Shown piece after piece: positions 17,205 through 24,392 of a stretch of 64,000 bases of DNA. The DNA lies in the NCBI RefSeq assembly GCF_001591345.1, contig NZ_BCUS01000006.1, positions 1-64,000 on the forward strand, written 5' to 3'. The stretch's first letter is position 1, and every line of letters starts with the position of its first letter. The notes beneath the pieces were generated by a model. That model was not told the DNA's origin, made no database searches, and worked only from the letters and a program-made list of their open reading frames with translations. This DNA comes from Variovorax boronicumulans NBRC 103145 (GTDB lineage: Bacteria; Pseudomonadota; Gammaproteobacteria; Burkholderiales; Burkholderiaceae_C). Position numbers and translations under genes: made by a program.

Positions 17205-18380
17205 TTACATCCGGCAGCCGCGAGCCGGATCGGACAGGCCCTTGATGGCCGTGCTGACCAGCTTGTTTTCCTTGCCCTCGACCTTGCGCAGGTAGATGTC
17301 CTGCACCGGGTTGTGCGACTTGCTCACCGTGAAGGTGCCGCGCGGGCTGTCGATCTTGGCCTTCTCGATCGCGCCCGTGAACTCGGCCTTCTTCGAGATG
17401 TCGCCCTTGGTGGCATTCAGGCCCACGCCCAGCATCTGCGCGGCGTCGTAGCCCTGCACCGCGTACACGTCGGGCTGCAGCTTGAACGACTTGGCATAGG
17501 CCACGCGGAAGGCGTTGTCGCGCGGGGTGTTCAGGCCGTCGGCGTAGTGCAGCGTGGTGAGCATGCCTTGCGCCGACTCGCCCTGTGCGTCGAGCGTGCC
17601 GTCGGTCAGGAAGCCGGGGCCGTACAGCGGGATGGTCTTGTTCAGGCCGGCGGCCTGGTAGTCCTTGACGAACTTCACCGCGCCGCCGCCCGCGAAGAAG
17701 GCGTACACCGCATCGGGCTTGGCCGCGGCGATCTCGGTCAGCAGGGCCTGGAACTCCACGTTGGGGAAGGGCAGGGTGAGCTGCTTGTCGACCTTGCCGC
17801 CGTTCTTCTCGAAGCCTTCCTTGAAGCCGTTGACCGACTCTTCGCCGGCCGCGTACTTCCAGGTGATGGTCATGACCTTCTTCTTGCCCTGCTGCTTGGC
17901 CGCCACCTCGCCCATGGCGTAGGCCGGCTGCCAGTTGCTGAACGAGCTGCGGAAGATGTTGGGCGCGCACATGGGGCCCGTGACCGCGTCGGCGCCGGCG
18001 TTGGGCACGATGAGCACGGTGCCGCTTTCCTTGGCGGCCTTGGCCATGGCCATCGCCACGCCCGAGTGCACGGTGCCCACGATCACGTCGACGTTGTCGC
18101 GCTTGATGAGCTTGTTGACGTTGTCGGTGGCCTTGGCGGGGTCGGACTCGTCGTCGACCTTGAAGTATTCGATCTCGCGGCCGGCCAGCTTGCCGCCCTG
18201 CTGTTCCACGTAGAGCTTGAAGCCGTTTTCAATGGCCACGCCCAGGGCGGTGTAGGTACCGCTGTAGGGCAGCATGAGGCCGACCTTGAGCTTTGCCGTG
18301 CCCTGTGCGCCGGCCGCGGAGGCCAGGGCGGCGAGGGCGATGGCCGTGAGCGCCAGGCGCGCGGTGCGAAGGTTCGTCAT
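17205..18380 (-). CDS. livK: LivK-type substrate-binding protein of the benzoate operon
   Basis: A 391-residue periplasmic protein with a Sec signal peptide (cleavage near AGAQG, residue 26). The mature start KLKVGLMLPYSGTYTALGVAIENG is the standard peripla_BP_6 opening, and VGTVHSGVAMAMAKAAKESG forms the first ligand-binding segment. The start at 18380 has a good SD (CAGGAGACAGACACC) and overlaps the stop of the alpha/beta hydrolase by 4 bp. Position downstream of benzoate-CoA ligase suggests that it binds benzoate or a close analogue rather than leucine. The ligand is inferred from context only. Confidence 0.9.
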   Translation of the reverse strand: MTNLRTARLALTAIALAALASAAGAQGTAKLKVGLMLPYSGTYTALGVAIENGFKLYVEQQGGKLAGREIEYFKVDDESDPAKATDNVNKLIKRDNVDVIVGTVHSGVAMAMAKAAKESGTVLIVPNAGADAVTGPMCAPNIFRSSFSNWQPAYAMGEVAAKQQGKKKVMTITWKYAAGEESVNGFKEGFEKNGGKVDKQLTLPFPNVEFQALLTEIAAAKPDAVYAFFAGGGAVKFVKDYQAAGLNKTIPLYGPGFLTDGTLDAQGESAQGMLTTLHYADGLNTPRDNAFRVAYAKSFKLQPDVYAVQGYDAAQMLGVGLNATKGDISKKAEFTGAIEKAKIDSPRGTFTVSKSHNPVQDIYLRKVEGKENKLVSTAIKGLSDPARGCRM

Positions 18381-19201
18381 GGTGTCTGTCTCCTGTTGTT
18401 GGTGATGAAAGAAGCGGTCGCGACGATGACACGATCCGGCTGATCGCGATGCGGGGAATGCCCGCATTCAGGGATTTCGAGCAGCTCGCATGTCCCCGCC
18501 ACGCGCGGGGCGATGTCGCGGATCTGCGCGAGCGTGCCGTACTCGTCGTCGATGCCCTGCACCGCGAGCACGGGGCAGCGGATGGTGGCCAGCTCGGCTT
18601 CGATGTTCCAGTCGCGAAAGGGCGGGTGCAGCCAGATGCGGTTCCAGCCCCAGAAGGCCGAGTCGGCGCTGTCGTGGTAGCGGCCGAGCTTGGCGGGCAG
18701 GTCGGTGCTGCGGTAGGCGGTGCGCGCGATCTCGATGTTCGCGACGGTCTTGTCCTCCACGAAGATGTGCGGCGCGAGCACCACGAGGCCCGCGACCCTG
18801 TCCGAAAAGCGCGAGGCGTACAGCAGCGAGATCGAGCCGCCGTCGCTGTGGCCGAAGAGCCAGGGCTTCTCGTCGCCGAGCTTCAGCGCGGCGAACAGCG
18901 CGGGCAGCACCTCGTGCGCCTGGCGGTGCATGAAGTCGACGTCCCAGATCTCGTCTTCGGCGCGCGGCGTGGAGCGGCCGTAGCCGGGGCGCGAGAACAC
19001 GAGGCCGCGCGCACCGGCGGCCTCGCACACTTGGGCGGGGAAGTCCTTCCACATCGCGACGGAGCCGAGGCCTTCGTGGAGGAAGACGATGAGCGGGGTG
19101 TCGGCGCCGCGCTCGGGGGCGATCCATTGGCACTCGATGCGCACGGTGCGCCCGCGCCAGTCGATGGTGGCGAAGTCGGTGGCAACCGTCGGCGTGCTCA
19201 T
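18377..19201 (-). CDS. Alpha/beta hydrolase of the benzoate operon
   Basis: A 274-residue alpha/beta hydrolase. It has an oxyanion HEGLGS-type motif near 43, nucleophile elbow GHSDGGS near 117, catalytic Asp in QGIDDEYG near 217 and His in PECGHSPHRDQ near 247. It is tightly coupled to the ligase upstream and livK downstream (4-bp overlaps). Box clusters in other betaproteobacteria also carry a lactonase- or hydrolase-like gene, which could hydrolyse a ring-cleavage by-product or a dead-end CoA ester. The actual substrate is not known. Confidence 0.88.
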   Translation of the reverse strand: MSTPTVATDFATIDWRGRTVRIECQWIAPERGADTPLIVFLHEGLGSVAMWKDFPAQVCEAAGARGLVFSRPGYGRSTPRAEDEIWDVDFMHRQAHEVLPALFAALKLGDEKPWLFGHSDGGSISLLYASRFSDRVAGLVVLAPHIFVEDKTVANIEIARTAYRSTDLPAKLGRYHDSADSAFWGWNRIWLHPPFRDWNIEAELATIRCPVLAVQGIDDEYGTLAQIRDIAPRVAGTCELLEIPECGHSPHRDQPDRVIVATASFITNNRRQTP

Positions 19202-20751
19202 GCCTGCTTCTCGCGTTCGCGCAGCCGGAAGCGCTGGATCTTGCCGGTGGCCGTCTTCGGCAGCTCACTCACGAACTCCAGGAAGCGCGGGTACTTGTAG
19301 GGCGCCAGGCGCTCCTTCACGAAGGCCTTGAGCTCGTCCTCGGTGGCGGCGGCGCCGTCCTTCAGCACCACGAAGGCCTTGGTCTTCGTGAGCCCGTCGG
19401 CGTCGTCCTTGCCGATGACGGCGGCCTCGAGCACGGCGGGGTGTTGCATCAGCGTGGCCTCGACCTCGAAGGGCGAGACGTAGATGCCGCTGACCTTGAG
19501 CATGTCGTCGCTGCGCCCGGCGTACGTGAAGTAGCCGTCGGCGTCGCGCGTGTACTTGTCGCCGCTCTTGGTCCAGCCGCCCTGGAAGGTGTCGCGCGAC
19601 TTCTCGCGGTTGCACCAGTACATGAGCGCCGAGCTCGGGCCGCGGATGTACAGGTCGCCCACCTCGCCGTCGGGCACGGGGCGGCCGTCTTCGCCGCGCA
19701 GCTCGACCTCGTAGCCGTCCACCGGCTTGCCCGTGGTGCCGTAGCGCACGTCGCCGGGCCGGTTGGAGATGAAGATGTGCAGCATCTCGGTGGAGCCGAT
19801 GCCGTCGATGATCTCGCAGCCGAAGTGCGCCTTGAAACGCTGCGCGATCTCGCCGGGCAGCGCCTCGCCGGCCGACGAGCACATGCGCAGCGCCACGGCT
19901 TCGCGCGCGGGCAGCTTCGGCGAGGCGAGCATGCCCGCGAAGCCGGTGGGCGCGCCGAAGAACACGGTGGGCTTGTGCTCGGTCCAGCGGCGGAAGGTCG
20001 CATCGGGCGTGGGCCGCTCGGCCATCAGCACCACGGTGGCGCCGACCGACAGCGGGAAGGTCAGCGCATTGCCCAGGCCGTACGCGAAGTACATCTTGGC
20101 GGCCGAGAAGCACACGTCGTCCTCGGTGAGGCCGAGCACGGGCTTGCCGTAGAGCTCGGCGGTCCACCACAGGTTGGCGTGCGTGTGCACCGTGCCCTTG
20201 GGCTTGCCGGTGGAGCCGGAGGAATAGAGCCAGAAGCCCGGGTCGTCCGACGCGGTGAGCGCGGGTGCGGGCAGGGGCTCGGCGGCGGCGAGCGCAGCTT
20301 CGAACTCCTGCGCGCCTTGGGGCAATGCGCCCGTCGGTTGCGACACGAACAGCGTCTGCACTTCATGGCCGCCGCGCGCCATCGCATCTTGCAAGGTCGG
20401 CAGCAGCGCGCCCGACACCAGCACCGCCTGCGCGCGGCTGTGGTCGAGCATGTAGGCGTAGTCGTCGGGCGTGAGCAGCGTGTTCACGGCCACGGGCACG
20501 ATGCCCGCGTAGAGGCAGCCCAGGAAGCTCACGGGCCAGTCGTTGCCGTCGAGCATGAGCAGCAGCACGCGCTCTTCGCGGCGGATGCCCGCGGCCTTCA
20601 GCGCGGCGGCCAGGCGGCGCGCGCGGTCTTCGAGCTGGCCGTAGCCCAGCGTGCCGCGGTCGTCGATGTAGGCGGTGCGTGCGGCGCGGCCGCGGTTGAG
20701 GGCGAACAGGTGTTCGGCAAAGTTGAATCGTGCGGGCAGGCTGCTGTTCAT
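19198..20751 (-). CDS. bclA: Benzoate-CoA ligase
   Basis: A 517-residue AMP-forming ligase that activates benzoate to benzoyl-CoA, the entry step of the box pathway. The N-terminus (FNFAEHLFALNRGRAARTAYID) is typical of the benzoate-CoA ligase family. Core motifs are YSSGSTGKPKGTVH (about 167-180), GIGSTEMLHIFISN near 320, YTRDADGYFTYAGRSDDMLK near 400 and the C-terminal PKTATGKIQRFRL with the catalytic Lys. It follows boxD after 30 bp and overlaps the hydrolase by 4 bp. Close analogues such as 4-hydroxybenzoate ligase cannot be excluded by eye, but the box context makes benzoate much the likeliest. Confidence 0.93.
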   Translation of the reverse strand: MNSSLPARFNFAEHLFALNRGRAARTAYIDDRGTLGYGQLEDRARRLAAALKAAGIRREERVLLLMLDGNDWPVSFLGCLYAGIVPVAVNTLLTPDDYAYMLDHSRAQAVLVSGALLPTLQDAMARGGHEVQTLFVSQPTGALPQGAQEFEAALAAAEPLPAPALTASDDPGFWLYSSGSTGKPKGTVHTHANLWWTAELYGKPVLGLTEDDVCFSAAKMYFAYGLGNALTFPLSVGATVVLMAERPTPDATFRRWTEHKPTVFFGAPTGFAGMLASPKLPAREAVALRMCSSAGEALPGEIAQRFKAHFGCEIIDGIGSTEMLHIFISNRPGDVRYGTTGKPVDGYEVELRGEDGRPVPDGEVGDLYIRGPSSALMYWCNREKSRDTFQGGWTKSGDKYTRDADGYFTYAGRSDDMLKVSGIYVSPFEVEATLMQHPAVLEAAVIGKDDADGLTKTKAFVVLKDGAAATEDELKAFVKERLAPYKYPRFLEFVSELPKTATGKIQRFRLREREKQA

Positions 20752-20781
20752 CGTGTGTCTCCTTGGGGCCTGTGCGTGGCG

Positions 20782-22332
20782 CTAGAGGCCGAGAGCGGCG
20801 AGCACGCCGGGGCTCGCCTGCACCGCGCTCCTGCGGTGATAGAAATCGAGCGCGCGCAGGCCGCCCAGCTCGGCGCCGCCGCCCGCGCGGCCGGGGCCGC
20901 CGTGCAGCGACATCGGCATCACGTTGCCGTGGCCGGTGTGGGCCTGCGCCACCTCGGGCGTGATGACGTGCACGCGGCCATGGCTCGGCGCGACCGACAG
21001 CGCAGCCTGGGCGAGCGCGGCATCGTCGCTGCCATACAGCGAGGTGACGAGCGAACCCTGGCCACGGTGCGCGAGCGCGATGCCGTGTGCCAGGTCGTTG
21101 TAGGGCAGCAGCGTGGCGACGGGGCCGAACACTTCGACGTCGTGCACGCGCTGCGCCGCGTCGGCGTCGCGCGCGCCCAGCAGCACGGGGCCGATGCAGG
21201 CGGCCACGGCGGGGTCGGCGTCGATGAGGGGCTTGTTGCAGCTGTCGTGCAGCACGGTGGTCTGCGCGGCCAGCGCGTCGAGGCCGTCGCGCACCGCGTT
21301 CAGCTGAGCGCGGCTCACGAGGGAGCCCATGCGCACGCCCTCGTTGCGCGGGTTGCCGACCGTGACGCCCGCGAGCTTCGCGCCGATGGCTTCGGCGGCG
21401 GCGTCGTACACCTCGGCCGGCACGAGGATGCGGCGGATGGCGGTGCACTTCTGGCCCGACTTCACCGTCATCTCGCGCACCACTTCGCGCACGAGCAGGT
21501 TGAAGGCCTCGCTGCCGGGCGCGGCGCCGGGCAGCAGCAGGGCGCTGTTGAGGCTGTCGGCCTCGATGTTCACGCGCACCGAGCGCGCGGCCATGGCCGG
21601 GTGCGAACGGATCACGGCGGCCGTCTCGGCCGAGCCGGTGAACGAGACCACGTCGAAGGGCTGCAGCTGGTCCATCAGGCCGGCCGAGCTGCCGCAGATG
21701 ACCGACAGCGCGCCGGCCGGCAGCACGCCCGCATCGACCACGTCTTTCACCATGCGCTGCGTGAGCCAGGCGGTGGCCGTGGCGGGCTTGACGATCACGG
21801 GCACGCCCGACAGCAGCGCGGGCGCGGCCTTTTCCCACAGGCCCCACGAGGGGAAGTTGAAGGCGTTGATGAACAGCGCCACGCCGTGCGTCGGCACCTG
21901 CAGGTGCTGCGACTGGAACACGGGCTCCTTGCCGAGCTTCACGGCCTCGCCGTCGCGCAGCGCGCGCACGTCGCCGAGCGCATCGCCCCACTTGGCGTAC
22001 TGGCCGAGCGTGAAGATCGCGCCGTCGATGTCGACGGCCGAGTCGTTCTTCACCGTGCCGCAGTTCGCGGTGGCGATCTCGTAGTACGCGTCGCGGTTCG
22101 CCTGCAGCACCTTCACGAGGGCGGCGAGCAGGCCGGCGCGCTGGCGGTAGGTGAGGGCGCGCAGCGCGCGGCCGCCTTGCTCGCGCGCAAAGGCGAAGGC
22201 TTCGGGCAGGTCGAGGCCGGTGGCGTCGACGCGCGCGAGTTCGGTGCCGAGCACCGGGTCGAACAGGGGCGTGCCGGCGCCCGTGCCGCTTTGCCAGCGG
22301 CCGGCGACGTGGTTGGCGAGAAGGTCGGTCAT
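20782..22332 (-). CDS. boxD: 3,4-dehydroadipyl-CoA semialdehyde dehydrogenase (BoxD)
   Basis: A 516-residue aldehyde dehydrogenase. The nicotinamide-site motif FTGSAETAAVIRSHP, catalytic Glu in VNIEADSLNSALLLPG and Cys in VKSGQKCTAIRRI are all present. HGVALFINAFNFPSWGLWEK is the signature of the PaaN/BoxD phenylacetate-benzoate branch. It oxidises the semialdehyde released by BoxC to 3,4-dehydroadipyl-CoA with NADP+. The true start is the ATG at 22332, overlapping the DUF4863 stop by 4 bp; the frame stays open far upstream but those residues are not ALDH-like. Confidence 0.93.
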   Translation of the reverse strand: MTDLLANHVAGRWQSGTGAGTPLFDPVLGTELARVDATGLDLPEAFAFAREQGGRALRALTYRQRAGLLAALVKVLQANRDAYYEIATANCGTVKNDSAVDIDGAIFTLGQYAKWGDALGDVRALRDGEAVKLGKEPVFQSQHLQVPTHGVALFINAFNFPSWGLWEKAAPALLSGVPVIVKPATATAWLTQRMVKDVVDAGVLPAGALSVICGSSAGLMDQLQPFDVVSFTGSAETAAVIRSHPAMAARSVRVNIEADSLNSALLLPGAAPGSEAFNLLVREVVREMTVKSGQKCTAIRRILVPAEVYDAAAEAIGAKLAGVTVGNPRNEGVRMGSLVSRAQLNAVRDGLDALAAQTTVLHDSCNKPLIDADPAVAACIGPVLLGARDADAAQRVHDVEVFGPVATLLPYNDLAHGIALAHRGQGSLVTSLYGSDDAALAQAALSVAPSHGRVHVITPEVAQAHTGHGNVMPMSLHGGPGRAGGGAELGGLRALDFYHRRSAVQASPGVLAALGL

Positions 22333-22823
22333 GGAGTGAACTTGATCTGCCCTTCGGGCAGCAAATAAAGGACGAGCGCGCGGCCCTGGGCCACGGTCGG
22401 GCGGTGTGCGGTGCCGGGCCCGTAGACGCACCAGCCCGCGGGCCGTCCGTCGAAGGTGGCGGCGGGGGTGTCGTCCAGCGGCATGATCAGGTCGATCTCG
22501 CCGTTGGGGTGCGTGTGGTGCGGGCCGGCGAGGTCCTGCATGTCGACCACGTCGACCGAGAAGCGATGCAGCGCGTCCTCGGCCTTGAAGACGCGGCCGT
22601 ACTTGATGCCGCCGCCTTCGCGGTCGCACAGCCAGCCTTCGGCGACGCCGCCGATGCAGGCCTGGCGCAGTTGCGCAAAACGGGCGCTGCCGGCGCCGTG
22701 GGTGGCGTTGAGCCACTGGTCGAGCGTGGCGTCCAGCGGCTGGCCGGCGATCTCGGCGGTCAGGTCGGCGATCAGCTGGTGAAATGCCGCCTTGCCGGTG
22801 GCGGGCGTGGGGGTGTCGGACAT
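22329..22823 (-). CDS. DUF4863 (PnbB/4-hydroxylaminobenzoate lyase-like) protein of the box operon
   Basis: A 164-residue cupin-like protein and first gene of the minus-strand benzoate operon. It shows HHTHPNGEIDLIMPL near 100-115 and a second His in VYGPGTAHRP near 135, which could bind a metal as in cupins. From memory, the DUF4863 family includes 4-hydroxylaminobenzoate lyase, which forms protocatechuate and ammonia. Its constant company here with benzoyl-CoA genes suggests an accessory or detoxifying role on a benzoate derivative, which is inference. It overlaps boxD by 4 bp and is preceded by a consensus-like promoter flanked by BoxR-type sites. Confidence 0.82.
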   Translation of the reverse strand: MSDTPTPATGKAAFHQLIADLTAEIAGQPLDATLDQWLNATHGAGSARFAQLRQACIGGVAEGWLCDREGGGIKYGRVFKAEDALHRFSVDVVDMQDLAGPHHTHPNGEIDLIMPLDDTPAATFDGRPAGWCVYGPGTAHRPTVAQGRALVLYLLPEGQIKFTP

Positions 22824-22873
22824 CGTGGGCCTCGAACGGATGAACTATCGTCTTCTTGCAGGAAGTCTGCGTG

Positions 22874-22887
22874 TGCAGTATCTTGCG
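22874..22887. promoter_or_regulatory. Candidate BoxR operator, downstream of the DUF4863-operon promoter
   Basis: TGCA-N6-TGCG lies just downstream of the predicted transcription start of the minus-strand operon. It matches the paired TGCA half-sites with 6-bp spacer remembered for BzdR/BoxR operators, with one mismatch in the second half-site. Binding here could block initiation. Confidence 0.5.
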
Positions 22888-22896
22888 TGTGATCGA

Positions 22897-22925
22897 ACAA
22901 TAAGCAGCGAGACAACAGGTGTCAA
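22897..22925 (-). promoter_or_regulatory. Sigma-70 promoter of the DUF4863-boxD-bclA-liv operon
   Basis: On the minus strand, TTGACA (22925-22920) and TATTGT (22902-22897) are separated by exactly 17 bp. This is the strongest promoter match seen in the box region, and the leader to the ATG at 22823 would be about 65 nt. Candidate BoxR sites flank it on both sides. Confidence 0.7.
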
Positions 22926-22938
22926 GCAATATAGTGCA
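22925..22938. promoter_or_regulatory. Candidate BoxR operator, upstream edge of the promoter
   Basis: AGCA-N6-TGCA overlaps the last base of the -35 element of the minus-strand operon and lies between it and boxR. One mismatch from TGCA-N6-TGCA. It could also serve boxR autoregulation. Confidence 0.45.
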
Positions 22939-22991
22939 TCTATGGTGTTTACCCTGAGCGCGCACAATCCCGGCGAAGAACGAGGAATGGC

Positions 22992-23936
22992 ATGAACGAG
23001 CATGTAGACGCGGTGCTGGCCACCGCGCCCGAGGGCGGCACCGGCAACCACGGCGCCGCCGTGGCCGGGGAGGCCAAGAACCCATTGCTGGTGGCACTGG
23101 GCGACCGCGTGCGCAACCTGCGCGCGCAGCGCGGCCTCACGCGCAAGGCGGTGGCCCTGTCGGCCGACGTGTCGGAGCGCCACCTGGCGAACCTGGAATA
23201 CGGCATCGGCAACGCATCGATCCTGGTGCTGCAGCAGGTGGCCGGGGCGCTGCACTGCTCGCTGGCCGAGCTGGTGGGCGACGTGACGACCAGCTCGCCC
23301 GAGTGGCTGCTGATCCGCGAACTGCTGGAGCACCGCAGCGAGGCCGACCTGCGCCGCGTGCGCGTGGCGCTCGGCGAGATGCTGGGCACGGCTTCGGTCG
23401 ACCCGGCGCGGCACCGGCGCATCGCGCTCGTGGGGCTGCGCGGCGCGGGCAAGTCGACGCTGGGGCAGATGCTGGCCGAGGACCTCGAAATTCCATTCAT
23501 CGAGCTGAGCCGCGAGATCGAGAAGCTCGCGGGCTGCAGCGTGCGCGAAATCCACGACCTGTACGGCACCAACGCCTACCGCCGCTACGAGCGCCGCGCG
23601 CTGGAAGAGGCGGTGCAGATCTACAGCGAGGTGGTCATTGCCACGCCCGGCGGCATCGTGTCCGACCCGGCCACCTTCAACGAGCTGCTCGCCCACTGCA
23701 CCACCGTGTGGCTGCAGGCCGCGCCCGAGGAGCACATGGGCCGCGTGGCCGCGCAGGGCGACACCCGCCCGATGGCCGCCAGCAAGGAGGCCATGGAAGA
23801 CCTGCGCCGCATCCTGAACGGGCGCGCCGCTTTCTATTCGAAGGCCGATCTGTCGGTCGATACCAGTGGGAAGACGTTGCCGCAGAGCTTCCAGGCCTTG
23901 CGCGCGGTTGCTCGGCAGTCGATGGGGTTGGCCTGA
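22992..23936 (+). CDS. boxR: BoxR, benzoyl-CoA-responsive regulator (HTH plus shikimate kinase-like domain)
   Basis: A 314-residue protein. An XRE-type HTH (about 35-92; RNLRAQRGLTRKAVALSADV then SERHLANLEYGIGNAS) is joined to a shikimate-kinase-like domain from about 140, with P-loop GLRGAGKST at 148-156 and IELSREIEKLAG after it. This architecture is diagnostic of BoxR/BzdR regulators, whose kinase-like domain senses benzoyl-CoA and releases repression. The SD is GAGGAA upstream of ATG 22992. It sits between the two divergent benzoate operons, and TGCA-type sites occur at both promoters. Some long N-terminal residues (1-30) are low complexity. Confidence 0.93.
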   Translation: MNEHVDAVLATAPEGGTGNHGAAVAGEAKNPLLVALGDRVRNLRAQRGLTRKAVALSADVSERHLANLEYGIGNASILVLQQVAGALHCSLAELVGDVTTSSPEWLLIRELLEHRSEADLRRVRVALGEMLGTASVDPARHRRIALVGLRGAGKSTLGQMLAEDLEIPFIELSREIEKLAGCSVREIHDLYGTNAYRRYERRALEEAVQIYSEVVIATPGGIVSDPATFNELLAHCTTVWLQAAPEEHMGRVAAQGDTRPMAASKEAMEDLRRILNGRAAFYSKADLSVDTSGKTLPQSFQALRAVARQSMGLA

Positions 23937-23965
23937 GTTTCTGCTTGCTGGCGTTGGCGGCGTCG

Positions 23966-24215
23966 TTCAGGGCGACGCTCCCGCCGACGGGGTACCTTGC
24001 TCCGCGAATGTCCTCCGGCCTGCGGCCTCCCCCTTAATTTCGCTGCGCAAGGCACCCCATCGGCGTGAGCGTTTTCAGAGCCGTTGTTGATCGGCTGTGA
24101 CCCGACCGCGTGCCCCCGTGCGCAGGGCACTGGGTGCTTCCCGCAGCGAAATTAAGGAGGAGGGCGAAGCCCGGGGGACATTCGCGGAGGGAAGTACCCG
24201 GTGTCCTGCGCACAC
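23966..24215. repeat. 250-bp composite inverted-repeat element, copy 1
   Basis: Two arms of about 70 bp (23989-24060 and 24131-24199) are imperfect reverse complements, each containing CCGCGAATGTCC and TTAATTTCGCTGCG blocks. They are separated by a variable core of about 70 bp. The same 250-bp unit occurs in the opposite orientation at 63373-63622. It has no coding content and lies between boxR and the boxC promoter. Either a MITE-like or another dispersed extragenic repeat. Confidence 0.8.
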
Positions 24216-24285
24216 CCCCTGATCCGTCGTGCGCCCCGCACAAGCCCTGCCCGATCCTGAAATCTGAAAAAAAGCACAACAGGCA

Positions 24286-24317
24286 TTGACTTGCCTGTTT
24301 GCATGCAGCATGATGCA
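24286..24317 (+). promoter_or_regulatory. boxC promoter with overlapping BoxR operator
   Basis: TTGACT (24286-24291), 17-bp spacer, CATGAT (24309-24314). A perfect TGCA-N6-TGCA at 24304-24317 covers the -10 region, so a bound repressor would block polymerase. The leader to boxC would be about 70 nt. Confidence 0.65.
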
Positions 24318-24392
24318 TGTTATCGGAACAAGGAAGTGCATTATTATTCCTGTTCACGGTTTTCTGAACACAGCCCCACAGGAGACTTCCGC

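Larger units (their letters stand above)
23937..24392. other. 456-bp boxR-boxC intergenic region
   Basis: Apart from the 250-bp repeat and the boxC promoter/operator, it contains an A-rich stretch (ctgaaaaaaagc near 24264) that may act as an upstream promoter element. No gene or RNA is recognised. Confidence 0.5.

Noticed and set aside
19441-22368. 975-codon open frame on the plus strand opposite boxD and the benzoate-CoA ligase gene
   Set aside because: It is fully antisense to two certain enzyme genes and rich in Arg/His/Gly/Ala, as expected of GC-driven shadow frames. No domain or SD.
24034-24357. Short leftward open frames running through the repeat upstream of boxC
   Set aside because: They lie within the non-coding 250-bp repeat and lack an SD. 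Matching frames in the other copy differ in length and sequence.
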